A stretch of 64,000 nt of DNA from contig CM034543.1 in NCBI GenBank assembly GCA_020002185.1, positions 4,868,413 through 4,932,412 of the forward strand. The letters are read 5' to 3'. This DNA comes from Paraescarpia echinospica. Taxonomy: Eukaryota > Annelida > Polychaeta > Sabellida > Siboglinidae. Position numbers and translations under genes: made by a program. Below the pieces are notes generated by a model. The model saw only the letters and a list, made by a program, of their open reading frames with translations. It ran no database searches and had not been told where the DNA came from. Numbering within the stretch: the first letter of the stretch is position 1; every line of letters starts with the position of its first letter. Shown in pieces: positions 1-11,482 of this stretch.

Positions 1-893
1 TTATCTTACGGTTCCACATGAATCAAATTTTATTCAAAACAATGAATGCGAATGGGCCTACAAGTCTATTAGGTTTCGCCGAGCTTGGGCTCGTTTTCAG
101 AATTTATGCTACAAATGTATTTTTCTGTATTGTTTTAATTTTCTCGAATGTTGCATACAATGTTAAACTTTGTGTACACAGGGAAATCGGATTTTAGTTA
201 ATGCCTTGTTTTTATTTCCTTTAAGGAGTTCGAAAGGTAACTGCCATATCAACAGCAAAGAAGGTTATGCCATTTCCAGCATTTCGGCTGCCATCTTGGA
301 TTTTAAAAAGGCAAGTGAAGTCCACACTTAGTGGATTCTGTTACTAGATGACATAGACTAATAAAGGACCTCATAGGATTTTTAGTGAAACGGTGCCTAG
401 ATATCATTAATGGACAATCCACGGTTGCCCGTAAGACGTGTTTTTTTGTGCAGTGTCATTTTTTATTACTTGTCAATTCCTGATTGCCGTGACACTCTTT
501 GAAAATATTTCCTGTTAACGAACCAGCGGTGTCCCCGCAACGTCATTTAGTAGGCCGCAACATTTGATGTTACGGATTGTCGAGTCGAAATCTAGCGTAC
601 AAACGACTATCTCTTTTGGCCAACTTCTTTGATTTACTTGCTATTTTTGCCTAATTCGCACTATAAGTCTGAATGCATCTGTATGCCAAACGTAGAGGGT
701 AATTAGTGGTACGTATAGGGTAATTAGTAGGTCATTCCTCTTCTTGTAATATAAATCATACCAGTGGTACTTATCAGCTCAATAAATTACGTCTATTCAA
801 CAAGAGGCATGCATTGAGTAGTTAGTCATTGTGTTGAATTTGGTTCAATTAATGTGTACAGTGATTTATTTGTATAATCTATCTATCATAGGG
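1..893. other. AT-rich stretch, nothing recognised
   Basis: No convincing exon, RNA gene or element is visible on either strand. Stop codons are frequent in all frames and I see no repeat. Confidence 0.5.
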
Positions 894-1189
894 CCTAATT
901 AGTCACATCATATGCCTACTATTTTGATGAAAAGCAAGCTAACCAATGTTTAATTTACACATTAATGGAGTTGTAATGGAATGTTGTATTGAATCAAGAC
1001 AACGATCTTTTAACGACAAGGGGATTCGCTGAAAATGTAAACCTAGTTAGTCACATCATATGCCTACTATTTTTGATGAAAGACAAGCTAACCAATGTTT
1101 AATTTACACATTAATGGAGTTATAGTGAAATGTTGTATTGAATCAGGACTACGATATTTTAACGACAAGGGGATTCGCTGAATATGTAA
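894..1189. repeat. Two-copy tandem duplication, about 148 bp unit
   Basis: The segment from 894 to about 1041 is repeated almost exactly from 1042 to 1189. Shared landmarks include AGTCACATCATATGCCTACT, CAATGTTTAATTTACAC and GACAAGGGGATTCGCTGAA. A handful of substitutions separate the copies. The array ends about 40 bp from the 3' end of the tRNA gene. Confidence 0.9.
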
Positions 1190-1226
1190 ATAGATTATTG
1201 TGATCCTCTCAAATGGATTTAAAAAT

Positions 1227-1308
1227 TGGCAGCGGTGGGATTCGAACCCACGCCTCCGAAGAGACTGGTGCCTTAAACCAGCGCCTTAGACCGCTCGGCC
1301 ACGCTACC
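1227..1308 (-). tRNA. tRNA-Leu (anticodon AAG)
   Basis: The minus strand folds as a type II tRNA of 82 nt. The acceptor stem is GGTAGCG pairing with CGCTGCC, followed by discriminator A. The anticodon stem CTGGT/ACCAG encloses the loop TTAAGGC, which puts AAG at positions 34-36. A long variable arm (TCTCTTCGGAGG) follows, then a T arm GTGGG-TTCGAAT-CCCAC. Box A and box B are intact and a T5 Pol III terminator lies just downstream (plus-strand AAAAA at 1221-1225). It differs from vertebrate tRNA-Leu-AAG as I know it by little more than a compensated anticodon-stem pair. It looks functional. Confidence 0.95.
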
Positions 1309-1454
1309 ACACGAGATGCTGTTGTACACAGCTCATTTCGTAACAGGTCATTCATTTTCTCCAAGCATAGATTTACAATCACTAGTACAAAGTGCATTTG
1401 GTTCACATTGATAGTTAAATATATATGGATAAGGCATCGGACCGGAGGGAGGGA

Positions 1455-2035
1455 CTCAAGATAGGATTTTGGCGCTGGATGGAAAGAGCAAGACTGTTCT
1501 GGTGATGTTAGATTTGTCCAGCGCATTCGACACAATTAATCATGATTTTTGATGACTCGACTGAAACACTCTTTCGGCATCACAGGCTCGGCACTTGCAT
1601 GGCTGCAGTCGTACATCACTGAACGTTATCAGAGAGTCGCTGTGAATAGCGCCACGTCAACTGATTGTGTTTTTAAATGTGGTGTCTCATAAGGGTCTGT
1701 GATTGGGCCAATATTATACTGCATATACACGAGACCTATCGGCGATATCGTTGCACGACACGGCATGCAATACCATTGTTATGCGGATGACAGGCAAATT
1801 TACATGACAGTGGGGCACGATCAACCCATCACTGCAGCAATAACAAAAAAATCGAAGATTGAACAATGTGTAGCCGAGGTGACCGACTGGTTTGAACGAA
1901 ACCAACTTAACTTGAACACCGAGAAGTCAGAAGCAGTCATCTTCCTCCCCTCAAAACAACGAAACGATTTGCCATCCGATATTTCCGTGACAATTGGCGG
2001 ACATCGGGTTGTTGAATGGTCCGAGGGTTATCGTT
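1455..2035 (+). pseudogene. Non-LTR retrotransposon reverse transcriptase fragment
   Basis: Translated pieces carry RT motif A (LDLSSAFDTINHD, about 1507-1545), a downstream block ending in YITERYQRVAVN, a GSVIGPILYCIY block after a stop codon where PQGS is expected, and the catalytic YADD box (1780-1791). A C-terminal block NQLNLNTEKSEAVIF follows. A frameshift near 1546 and a TAA before GSVIG break the frame. The fragment lacks endonuclease and 3' end. The motif spacing fits the CR1/L2-type part of the LINE tree. It is an old, dead copy. Confidence 0.85.
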
Positions 2036-2139
2036 TGATCAAGCCTAGGACTTTTGACGATTTGGAAGCAATATCAGTGGTATGGTTTGCCCAGGTTAGT
2101 TTATAATCTAATTTTATTCCAAGATATGGGTGGATAGAG

Positions 2140-2650
2140 ATGGTAGAGAGTGGGACAGGTCCTACGACTGAGCCCTGTGGTACACCAGATGTAACATATG
2201 TTCGGTCCGACAGGGCTCCATTGACTGAGACTCTCTATTTGCGATTGGACAGAAACGGTTTGGTCCAGTTTTGTGTGTTTCCAATTAGTCCACAGAAAAC
2301 TAATTTGGATAGGAGGCGTTTATGGGGGACTTTGGCGAAATCATGTAGGATGGCATCTATTTGTGTCTTATTTTCCGTAGCAGTCATCCAGTCGTAGACT
2401 GTCTCGATGAGTTGGGATTCACAAGATATGCAGACCTGGCTGGCTGGAATCCATGTTGGAAATGGATGATAATGTTTTGTTTGTGTAAGTGTTTCCACAT
2501 ATTGCTTAGAATGATGTGCTCCATAACTTTGCAGAGCATGCATGTTAGCGAATTTGGTCTATAATTAGCGGGGTCTGATTTGTGGCTTTTTTGTGTATGC
2601 GTTTGCAACGTGTACAAAACTGCGCAGCCCGCCCCGTCAGGAAGTACCCA
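2140..2650 (-). pseudogene. Second non-LTR RT fragment (fingers/palm)
   Basis: On the minus strand the blocks KSDPANYRPNSLTC, KVMEHIILSNMWKHL, QHGFQPARS, SCESQLIETVYDW, KVPHKRLLSKL and SGVPQGSVVGP appear in order. They are spread over two frames and interrupted by at least one frameshift near 2450 and one stop near 2235. This is the conserved first half of a LINE RT. It is truncated before the catalytic YADD box. It abuts the 3' tail of another LINE at about 2650. Confidence 0.85.
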
Positions 2651-2654
2651 AGAA

Positions 2655-4270
2655 TTCAAATTCAAAATACCTTTATTGTCCCTCATGGGGAAATTCTCTT
2701 GTGTTGTTCGCTATTTAAGAACGCAATAAATTAATAAATTCATAAATAAGTACACATGTGTAACTGAGAACACTGATTCAATGAATTACATATGATTAAA
2801 ATAAAATAGCACAGAACAATCAGCCAGTTGTTAGGAAACATAATTTATACTTACATATAACAGCCATCAGTACAGGAACAAGTTCATCACCACAGGTGTT
2901 ATTTAACTAGGTGGAATACAGTGTAATTACATGATTAAAATAAAATAGAATAGCACAGAACAATCAGCCATTTGTTGGGAAACATAATTTACACTTACAT
3001 ATCATAGCCATCAGTACAGGAACAAGTTCATCATCACAGATGTTATTTAATTAGGTGGAATACAGTGCAATTACATATGATTAAAATAAAATAGCACAAA
3101 ACAATCAGCCAGTTGTTAGGAAACATCCTTTACACTTACATATCACAGCCATCAGTACAGGAAAAATTTCATCATCACAGATGTTATTTAACTAGGTGGA
3201 ATACAGTGCAATTACCAGTATAATCACACACACACGCGCACGCACGTGCGCGCGCACACACACACACACGAACCCATATTGTCAAGCGGCCAGACAGGCA
3301 TTGGAGAGAGGGGGAAGGAAGGAGGCAGATCATTCGTTTAGAAGACGAATAGAGGATGGGATGAAGGAATTTCGAGAGCGACCAAGTCTTAGTTGAGGCA
3401 GCTGAAAACGACGGCCAGATGGTAACAGATTGTAACAGTGATTTAGGGGGTGGTGGGGATCCAGAGAGATCTGCCTTCCCTTCCTCTTTGCCCTCCGCCT
3501 GTACAGGTCGTCTACACTGGTAAGTTCCTCTCCGATCACCTTGCTGTTAAGTCTGATGACGCGACTCAGGATATTCCGATTGGTGACACTCAATCCACCA
3601 TGCAATGCCAGGAAGCCAAAGGTTACAGTACTCTCAAGGTAACAGCCGAAGAAGGTCCTCAGAACATGACGGCTCACCCCGAGGGATCTGAGTTTACGCA
3701 GAAAATAAAGCTTCTGTTGGAATTTCTTGTTGTTCAAAGCTGTGTTTGCACTGAAGGTCAGTTTAGAGTCAATTACGTTACCTAGGTACTTGTACTCTGA
3801 TATACGCTTGACAGTCTCACCATTGATGACCAGGTCTTTGGGTGGGGTGGGGTCTCTCCTGAAGTCGATGATTAGCTCCTCAGTCTTCTGGGCATTAAGA
3901 TCCAGGAAGTGATCAACACACCACCGGGCAAAGTCCGAGACCACTTCCTTGCACACCGTGTCCGAATCTGACAGGTGGACAATTGCCGTATCGTCAGAGT
4001 ACTTCACAAAAATGCACTGCTCATGTTTGCTGCGGCAATCGTCCGTGTACAAGGTGAATATCACCGGCGAAACCACTGAGCCGTGAGGGGCTCCGGTGGA
4101 TGTACACAGGGGGATAGACAACATGCCGTTATGACGCACAGACTACTGACGTTCCGTGAGGAAGGAATTCACCCAGAGAACAAGGTGAGGGTTCACGTGT
4201 ATGTCCGCGAGCGTCTTCATCATGATGTTCGACATGTCATCAAGTTCTGCAGCACCTGCAATGGTTACCT
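2655..4270 (-). mobile_element. LINE 3' portion: RT C-terminus, 3' UTR and tail
   Basis: A 269-codon open frame (3330-4139) plus 40 more codons beyond one TAG (to about 4270) encodes the second half of a LINE RT: WVNSFLTERQ, STGAPHGSVVSPVIF (canonical PQG is PHG), a catalytic YSDD (canonical YADD), WCVDHFLDLNAQKTEELIIDFRR, EYKYLGNVID, and the C-terminal LLPSGRRFQ...RNSFIPSSIRLLNE signature. It is followed on the minus strand by a repeated 3' UTR and a tail at 2657-2695 reading GGGACAATAAAGGTATTTTG and then ATT repeats. It is 5'-truncated. Substitutions in two key boxes suggest it is inactive. Confidence 0.85.
2785..3215. repeat. Three-copy 3' UTR repeat of the LINE, about 141 bp unit
   Basis: The phrase ACAGAACAATCAGCCAGTTG recurs at 2811, 2955 and (variant) 3096, each embedded in the same longer unit that ends TAGGTGGAATACAGTG. 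The copies sit between the RT stop codon and the element tail. A CA/CG microsatellite (about 3226-3270) separates the array from the coding part. Confidence 0.85.
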
Positions 4271-4840
4271 ATCTGCGTGCGCCCGACATATAAAGTGCTT
4301 GTATTTGTTTACTCTGTGATGCATGACCTGGCACCGAGTTATCTCGTGGAGTTACTGAACCGACGTCAACCGAATCGGCAACTGAGATCTGCGTCTTTGC
4401 CGCTACTGTCAATACTGGCATCGCAGTCACTCACGGTGATCGCCGTTTTGCTGTAGCTGCAGCCAGTCTATGGAACAAGCTGCCGATTGAAAACACTTCT
4501 TAAAACACACCTCTTTAGAGTAGCGTTTCTATAATATGAGGACTTTATTAATATGTTATGTAATTATTATTATTATCTTAAAATTATTTATTACATTTTA
4601 ATACTCTGATTTATTTTTCTATTGTTTAATACTTATCATGTAATTTTTTATTGTTTGTATATGAAGGTATAATAATTATGTAATGAATGTTTTAATTATT
4701 ATTTTATGGTACACATTTTATAATTATTTTTGTTCCTATCTATAATACAATTCTAAATAGTTACGTGTACATGCAGTTAAAGCGCCTGAGAGCAGTATGA
4801 TTGATTCGGGCGTTATACAAATAAATTGTATTATTATTAA
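4255..4840 (+). mobile_element. LINE 3' end fragment
   Basis: The plus strand encodes the familiar LINE C-terminal signature LQWLPICVRPTYKVLVFVY, HDLAPSYLVELL, then GDRRFAVAAASLWNKLPI with one frame change between. An AT-rich 3' UTR follows, ending in TGATTCGGGCGTTATACAAA and TAAATTGTATTATTATTA. A sibling 3' end lies at 44,865-45,200. Only the last few hundred bases of the element are present. Confidence 0.8.
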
Positions 4841-4849
4841 CCCCACAAT

Positions 4850-5180
4850 ATTGTAGAAAAGGGGTGCATTTTAGGGTGCAATTAGACGTTTTTGGTGATT
4901 CAAGAGGTGTGCATTCGTAGGTTTTTGGAGAGCCTGAAGGTGGGTTTCTCGAGGGCCTCAAGGAGCGTGCAATTGGAGGGTTTCTTAGAGTCTCAATGCG
5001 GTCTTTTTAGAGCGCCAAGGGTGGGTGCAATTTGTGGTTTTTGGAAAGCCTCATTATGTTGTAGAGTGCCTCAAGGGGGTTGAAATTGAGGGCTTTTGCA
5101 GAGGTATGTTATTTTAGAAAGCGTCAAGAGGGGTGCTATTGCAGGTTTTCGGAGTCTTCAGGCTGGTGTGAGTGATTTAC
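4850..5180 (+). repeat. Degenerate tandem repeat (GGTTTTTGGAGAGCCTCAAG type)
   Basis: Five or six imperfect copies of a roughly 60 bp unit: GTGCAATTxGAGGGTTT, TTGGAGAGCCTCAAGG and variants. The same motif family recurs at 62,085-62,335. Confidence 0.7.
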
Positions 5181-5904
5181 AAGTATGTACAGTAAATTGT
5201 GTATTATTTGTTTTATGTTACTACTCGGATGGAATAGTACACTGGTGCGGAGGGTTACATTAATGTGGAATTTATTTTTATACGAAACGATTAAATATAA
5301 ATGTTGACATAGTTTATAATTATATAGAAAATAGACATATATATTTGTTCTGCTAGATATTACTTAATTCAAAACAATTTAAATATTTCATTTGTAGTGC
5401 AACGATATTTCAAAAACAATAACACAAATTAATTAGGAGTTATGTTATGAAAGAACAGTTTCACTATCGTTCGTCCTATGATGGCGACTTCAGGTGTGAT
5501 CATTACAATATTTATATCAAATATGTCAGTAACATTTCCATTCGGTTCCAGTGAGAAACGTGTATCTGTTTTGTAGACAATTTTGTATCTACGCAAAAAC
5601 AAATACATTAGATTCTATTTTGGTTCTTTAGAGATGACCTATTACCGTTGCGAAGCCCTTTCCTCACATGTAATCTATTACAACCGGTTGTAATTCACCG
5701 TAAGCATTTATGATCGTATATGGTTGAACAGTCTGTTTTCAACTACATACAAAATGCGTCCAGAGGAAATTGACACTAAGTTGCTTCTACATTCTTCTCG
5801 CACCATTATACATCATGCTTCAAACTCACAACTGTGCAGTAGTAAGTATGTTCTCACCCCCACCTTGCCTTCTAACATTACCAGCAACCTTCTCTCGATT
5901 TGTT
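5181..5904. other. AT-rich spacer, nothing recognised
   Basis: No exon-like block, element terminus or tandem structure is visible. Confidence 0.4.
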
Positions 5905-6232
5905 ACGTTTTGAAAATGGTAAGTTTTTATATAGCTCAGAATCTGGCCCTTAGGACTATTCAAAGCGCTTTACATTTTACTTCATGCAGACCAATCGAAC
6001 ACCACCTCGACTTATGGGAAGCATTCAGCCATACTTCGAGTAATGCGCGAAGACTACTCGTACACAAGTGTCCACCACGGTCTATAGACAGGTACTCATT
6101 CATACAAGATATGAACTGGAGTACCGTAGAGTGAAGGAACTTGCTAAAGGTTCGACACGGCAGCACAGGATTCGAATCCGGGTTCTCTAGGTCGAGAGTC
6201 CGGTGCTCTATCCACGGCGCCACTGCTCTCCA
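5905..6232 (-). mobile_element. tRNA-derived SINE, copy 1 (full length)
   Basis: Read on the minus strand it starts with a tRNA-like head (GAGCAGTGGCGCCGTGGATA, B-box GATTCGAATCC), then a conserved body containing AAGTTCCTTCACTCTACG and AGTCGAGGTGGTGTTCGATT. The tail reads TGTAAAGCGCTTTGAATAGT and then a CTATATAA-like end. Copies occur at 24,370 (tail only), 25,706 and 38,570. The tail is present, so this copy looks nearly complete. Confidence 0.85.
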
Positions 6233-6692
6233 CAAATAACTTCAAAGATGTTAGCCATGTGTGCGGATATATCCACCCAGTACAGTTTTAGGAAACATTT
6301 AGCAGTACTTGCTTTTGTAGCATGCTGCAATTCGTTGCGCAACATCAGAAACTGTTTAACTTGTCTCTAAGCTCCATGATATTGTCAGGAACTGGCCTCG
6401 AGAAAGCCAACGAACCTACGTGTGAACAACATTGGGATTGGTGGTTTAACCACATCTCCAGAAAAATAGTACGGAGAAAAGGTGAGAATTCACAGGCAAT
6501 GTACAATTTTCACGATTTCAGCAAAAAACTGATTTCACATGATTCGGATTTGCCATGCCGTTATTTAATTGCGATGTATTGTTCGAACGCAAGCATCTTG
6601 CGATTTGCATATTTGACACTGACATTTTGACCTGTGCTAGTGTTTCAGTGATGGTGTATACCTTTTGTTACTTTCCCTATTACACTATACAC
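6233..6692. other. Spacer, nothing recognised
   Basis: A 102-codon open frame at 6322-6630 has no recognisable motif and no splice or promoter context. I do not call it a gene. Confidence 0.4.
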
Positions 6693-7119
6693 CAGCGGTT
6701 CTGAACCTTTTTTGATCACGACTCAAATTCCGGTCGCGGGATTTGCTTGGCGACCCATGCCTTTAAGCAGTTAACTTGTGATAAACAAAACAATAAATAA
6801 TGATGAAATAATTAGGCTTAACACAAATGACTGAAAATCAGAACGATTATTAAACGTTCGTGCTGAACACGGGGGCATCACCAAATTAGCCTCTCAATTG
6901 AAAGTTCCAGATGTTACCTGAATTTGAAAAAGCCATGTTATATTATATCAGACGATGTTTACAATTAATAAATATTTGGAATGCATAATTCGTTTAGCAT
7001 GCAACGGGCAAGCGGAATAACAAAGAACAACTCGGATATACAGGAGACTTCTGGCGACCCACTCAAAATGGCTTAGCGACCTAATTTTGGGTCGCGACCT
7101 ACGCCGTTAAGAATCGCTG
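6693..7119 (+). mobile_element. hAT-like non-autonomous element (MITE)
   Basis: The left end CAGCGGTTCTGAACC and right end GTTAAGAATCGCTG are inverted repeats of the hAT terminal type. A second inner inverted block carries GGTCGCGxxx. The element is flanked by an 8-bp duplication, CTATACAC (6685-6692) and CTATGCAC (7120-7127), with one mismatch. The 427 bp inside have no coding capacity. hAT superfamily transposases make 8-bp target duplications, which supports the call. Confidence 0.85.
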
Positions 7120-7127
7120 CTATGCAC

Positions 7128-8690
7128 TGACTGACTTGTTTCGCCTCGTCAAACATCTACATGCAGGTTTCATTTAGACAGTTCAGTTCAAGTTCTGCTC
7201 CAGCGAACACTTGCAGTAACCGATGTTTCCGTAGGTGCAAAATTGGTGTGTAGCAGAAAAATGACTCCTTGGTTTCATAAAAACCGTAATTTTGTTTCGA
7301 AATTTATCCCTACCAATGTGACACTTCTCTTCTAATTCCGCGGCACACTTGGGTTTTATAACTGTACACCATTGTGTCGCTGGTCAGCGGTTGAGAATCA
7401 CTGCCATACAAAACAACCTTGTTTGCCATTTCATCGTGGCGCGTTAAATGAATCACCTGCCAGACGAGGACGACATCAGCGGGACGTTTTGGGAATTTCC
7501 GCCACATCTGATTTACTACAACTAGCGTGATTGGTGATGGATGGTGTAATGACGTCATTATGACATCATATATGAACTATGATACATTTTAGCCATAGTT
7601 CGGATAGGTCAGAATCTCCCACTTTGGGAATTTCTATCACAATTATTTACTGATGGATTCACCCGTGAAATCAAGTTGTTTGCCAACGTCTGGGGTCACT
7701 CTGACCCAGAACGTCGCATTGACATAATAAGTAGTTAGCATTCCTTTTTTGTATGGACTAAGAACTAACTGCTAGCTGGAGCCTCTGTAATTTACCTAAG
7801 GAGTTCCGTTATGTTGGTCTAATGACTGTTTAATGTACGACAAAAATCTGAGAGACATGTTGCGTTCAAGTGGGTTTTAGCAGTGGTGAAGTCGGGCTGC
7901 TTCTGAACTTTTGAGTTCACAAAGTCATGTTCACCGTAAAAACGATGTGATTGGAACATAGCATAAACGTCAATGAGCTCGTGCTGTTTTTAAGGAACTT
8001 CCATCTACGCGTGTTCCTTTCACGGAGTGACAGGACAGGACAGGACAGGAAATTGTATTTGCCCCAAATACCCAATACAACTAAATAATCATTACAAAAA
8101 CCAAAAACCTTACAATATATTGCAGTCGAGTCAACATAAAAACAAAGCGATAAGTATATAATGCATGGTAGGAAATAGCGGATTATGTCATATAAGGGAC
8201 GGGAGACTCCTACTAAGACTAGTTATAATCGCTGTCGTAGGAGCCACCCTACGAATTAATTTAAGCGATTATGTAAATCTGTAATAAATGAAAATCTTTA
8301 GTAAAGTTAGTGCGTCACCAGTAAGATAATGTGTATAATTATGACCATATATTATACACGTACTAAATATTCAAACAGTTCGCTTTTAAATTAAGTAATT
8401 TATAGCCAAGGAGGTAAAGAGTTAATCATTATAGCCAAGGAGGTAAAGAGTTAATCAATCATGTATTGCATATATATTACAGTTTTGAATTGTACTTGTT
8501 CACGCCTCCACCTTGAAGACGGTTAATAAAATCCAAGAATTGAGTGGTAGATGGATGTGGGGTGAAGCAGATTGTGGAGGCAATGTGCTCGGAGCCAATG
8601 ACGGTGGTGAGAGATGAAAAAGATATATTATTCCATGGGCCAAGACTTGAAATTTCACTTATTGGTACCATATGTGGGGAAAGATCTAGA
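7128..8690. other. Intergenic spacer with short repeats
   Basis: No gene is seen. GGTTGAGAATCACTG at about 7388-7402 looks like another hAT right end without a matching left end. A short GGACA run lies near 8030-8050. A perfect 31-bp doublet (TATAGCCAAGGAGGTAAAGA) lies near 8401-8462. Confidence 0.5.
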
Positions 8691-8699
8691 ATCATTTTT

Positions 8700-11482
8700 T
8701 TAAAGTAAATTTATTAATTTTAGGGAACAAGAATTTCAAATATTTTACAGTTGAACTTCTGTGACATTCACATCCGCCATTTTTAAAGATGGCGGTCGAC
8801 AATACAAATGTCACAATATCTTAGCGAGTATTTTATTCAGAGGAGAAATTTGTTCGAGCATTGTGGGTAGCGATTATTTTTTTTTAATATAACCTTCAAT
8901 AACATTGACGTATTTGCCATTTGTAAAGATGGCGCCCATAATAGGCGAGCGGTAGAACCACCTAACAGACATATATAAATGCCCCCCCACACACACCCAC
9001 ACCCATATGTTATATCATTGGAAAGCTCTGCATATCAACGTCATAAATAGGCCTGTCAGAGAGTTGCCAAATGCTGCAGTAAGCGTGAATCCAAGGTCAA
9101 ACAAGGTCACCATTAAACGACCAATTTTAGAAATTGGGCGCTTCCGAAAACTTCTTAATATTACAATGGCTTTTTAGCTACTTTACTTAACTAGAAAATG
9201 GCCATGTCATATATTCTTGGAAAGCGTATTGTCTCATCTTCAAGCCGGAGTACGACAAGATGCTGTATCCAGGAACGATAAGAGTGACGACAAGGTCAAA
9301 CAAGGTCACCCATCAAATGAGGTATATTCGAAAGTTTACAATGCCGCGAACATCATAATTTACACCGACTGTGTTTTTACTTCACGACTACGGACAAATA
9401 CATCATACACTGAATGAAAGGACAATTTCCCCCCGTCAAACTGCGGTGTGACATGGCGCTGTGAGGTGAAGCATTTTGTGTCGAGCGGCATTCAAACAGG
9501 GTCATCGTCAATTGATGAATGTTAGAAATTGCGTCATCCCACAAGCTTTACAAATTCTTAATGGTTGTGGAGCTACGTTACCTAATTACTAATGTACATT
9601 TCATATACCGTTGGGAAGCTCACTGTCTTCCCGTTACAACGAGGTATAACGTATAGCTATTAAATGGAGCATTATGTGTGTAGTGAATGTCAAACAAGTT
9701 CACTATCAAACGGTGACTTTTCAAAATTGCACCATTCCACAATCGGTGTAGGCCTAGGTTTATAATGGTTGCGTATCTATTTGCCTACATGTACAATGGC
9801 TCTTCATATACCATTGTAAACCTTATTATATCCTCGTGAAAATGAGGTATGACACGGAGCTATACCTGGTGCTGTATGTGTGGAGCGAAGGTTGAACAAG
9901 GTCACCGTCAAATGATGAATTTTCGAAATTGTGCTATTCTGCAAATGTAAAGACAAATTGTTCTAACAATTGCACTGAAAAGAATAATTACTTAAGTTTT
10001 AGAATATCAATATATATGTTCGCGATATCTTTTTTAAGATTGCACATTCTACGAAGCATAATAAATATGAGCTGATCCACATGCGATATAAAATCTCGCA
10101 ATCAGGGGCTAGTTTTCTCCTATTTGTGTTCGAGTTAGGCTTGGGTTGGTAAGTTTTATTTTGACTAATCTTAATCTAATTAAAAAGTGTTATAAAGAAA
10201 CGGTTATTTCAACAATAAATGCCTTCATAAAATAATAGCATGAAACAATGCATGACACGTAACAACGTAATTATTGAATAAATCAACCTTTATTGTTGAC
10301 AGCCGTGAGCGATAAAAAGTGTGAAGAATTGGGACAAATGCATCTTTGTTGAATACGTGGCATCCTGGCTATAAATCTATCACAAATGTACAGACACATT
10401 TAATAATGGTAAATTATCATCTAATTTAGGTTTATTGTTGTGCGAATTCCTTTTCAACCCATTGTACGTCACGTCCGTCCCCATTCAATAAAAAGAGGCA
10501 GAGTGCCTGACACTGACACTACCAGTTTTATTTCAACCATACCCATGAAGATAACGAGACCCCATCAACCTAACGAGAAAGAGAAGACGTATCTCAATTA
10601 ACTTCTCAAAATGTGTCATTTGTCAAGAATTTTTAAACAATTTTAAACTGTCAAAAACAACGAGTAGAAATAATTGTTGGGTGTAGCGGAAACAAGGAGA
10701 GATGGCCTATATCACCGTCTAATAGATGCATTGCCTAACCTTGAAGATATGCCACAGATACTATAGCACAGGAATTGCTTCAAAACTTACACGAGCAAGT
10801 CAAATTTGGATCACATTAGGCTATTGTTCAAACAAGAAACACCAAGTGACACTGATTCTCAACAATCAGTGTCACGTATACCTAGTGTAGCAACGAGAAA
10901 GAGCACTGGTTCGACAGATTGGTCTGTCATTATTGTGTGTTCGACGAAATCACACAGAAAGGACAAATAGCTATATAAAATTGAAACAATTGAACGGGCA
11001 AGCAACCTGAAGAAGGCTGTGTGTCAAAAAAGAGACGAGAAAATAATACGCAGAATATCGGAGGAGGATTTGATAGCTAAGGATGCCGTGTACCACTCAA
11101 CATGTCTTTCATCCCACCTGAGTAAATCTAATCTTAATGCAAAGACACCGTCGTCAACTTTTACGACACTGTGTCCTTATGACACTGCGTTCTACTGTTT
11201 GATTCAGGCGATAGGTTCAATGGTATCTGGAGCTACATGGGCATAGGGAAAACAGTAATCAGATATGCAAAGGGAAGCAGTGGTATAGCCGGACTGACTA
11301 GACAGAAGCCAGCACACATCAGGTGGACATTGACGAGGCACATCATGGCAATACGAGAAAGGAGTGGTTTATCCACAAGTACTGAATACCAGGATCACAA
11401 AGAAATACTGGCATCCACACCAAAGAGCGATGAAGAGCATGTGAGAGCTCTGACCAAGCATGCTGTTAACAACATGACCATC
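8700..11482 (+). mobile_element. Transposon-associated element, plus-strand copy (5' half)
   Basis: The start (8725-8820, with CCGCCATTTTTAAAGATGGC) and the block 8985-9235 match, in reverse complement, 23,345-23,200 and 20,560-20,270. Near 10,990-11,480 the plus strand encodes blocks of a protein family I know as repeated many times in aquatic invertebrate genomes: a region with IRRISEEDLIAKDAVYHSTC, then GSSGIAGLTRQKPAHIRWTL. The superfamily of the mobile element is not clear to me. The coding part is frameshifted and is cut at 11,482 by an LTR. Confidence 0.6.
8960..9940 (+). repeat. Diverged long tandem repeat, about 220 bp unit
   Basis: Four to five copies recur with the same landmarks in order: ATxxCxTTGGAAAGC, a variable stretch, CAAGGTCAAACAAGGTCACC, CATCAAATGA, GAAATTG, then TTCTTAATxxT and GGC/GTATCTA. 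The copies have drifted heavily in length and sequence. Confidence 0.7.

Noticed and set aside
7310..7558. 82-codon minus-strand frame
   Set aside because: It overlaps a stray hAT-like terminus, with no motif, signal or splice context.
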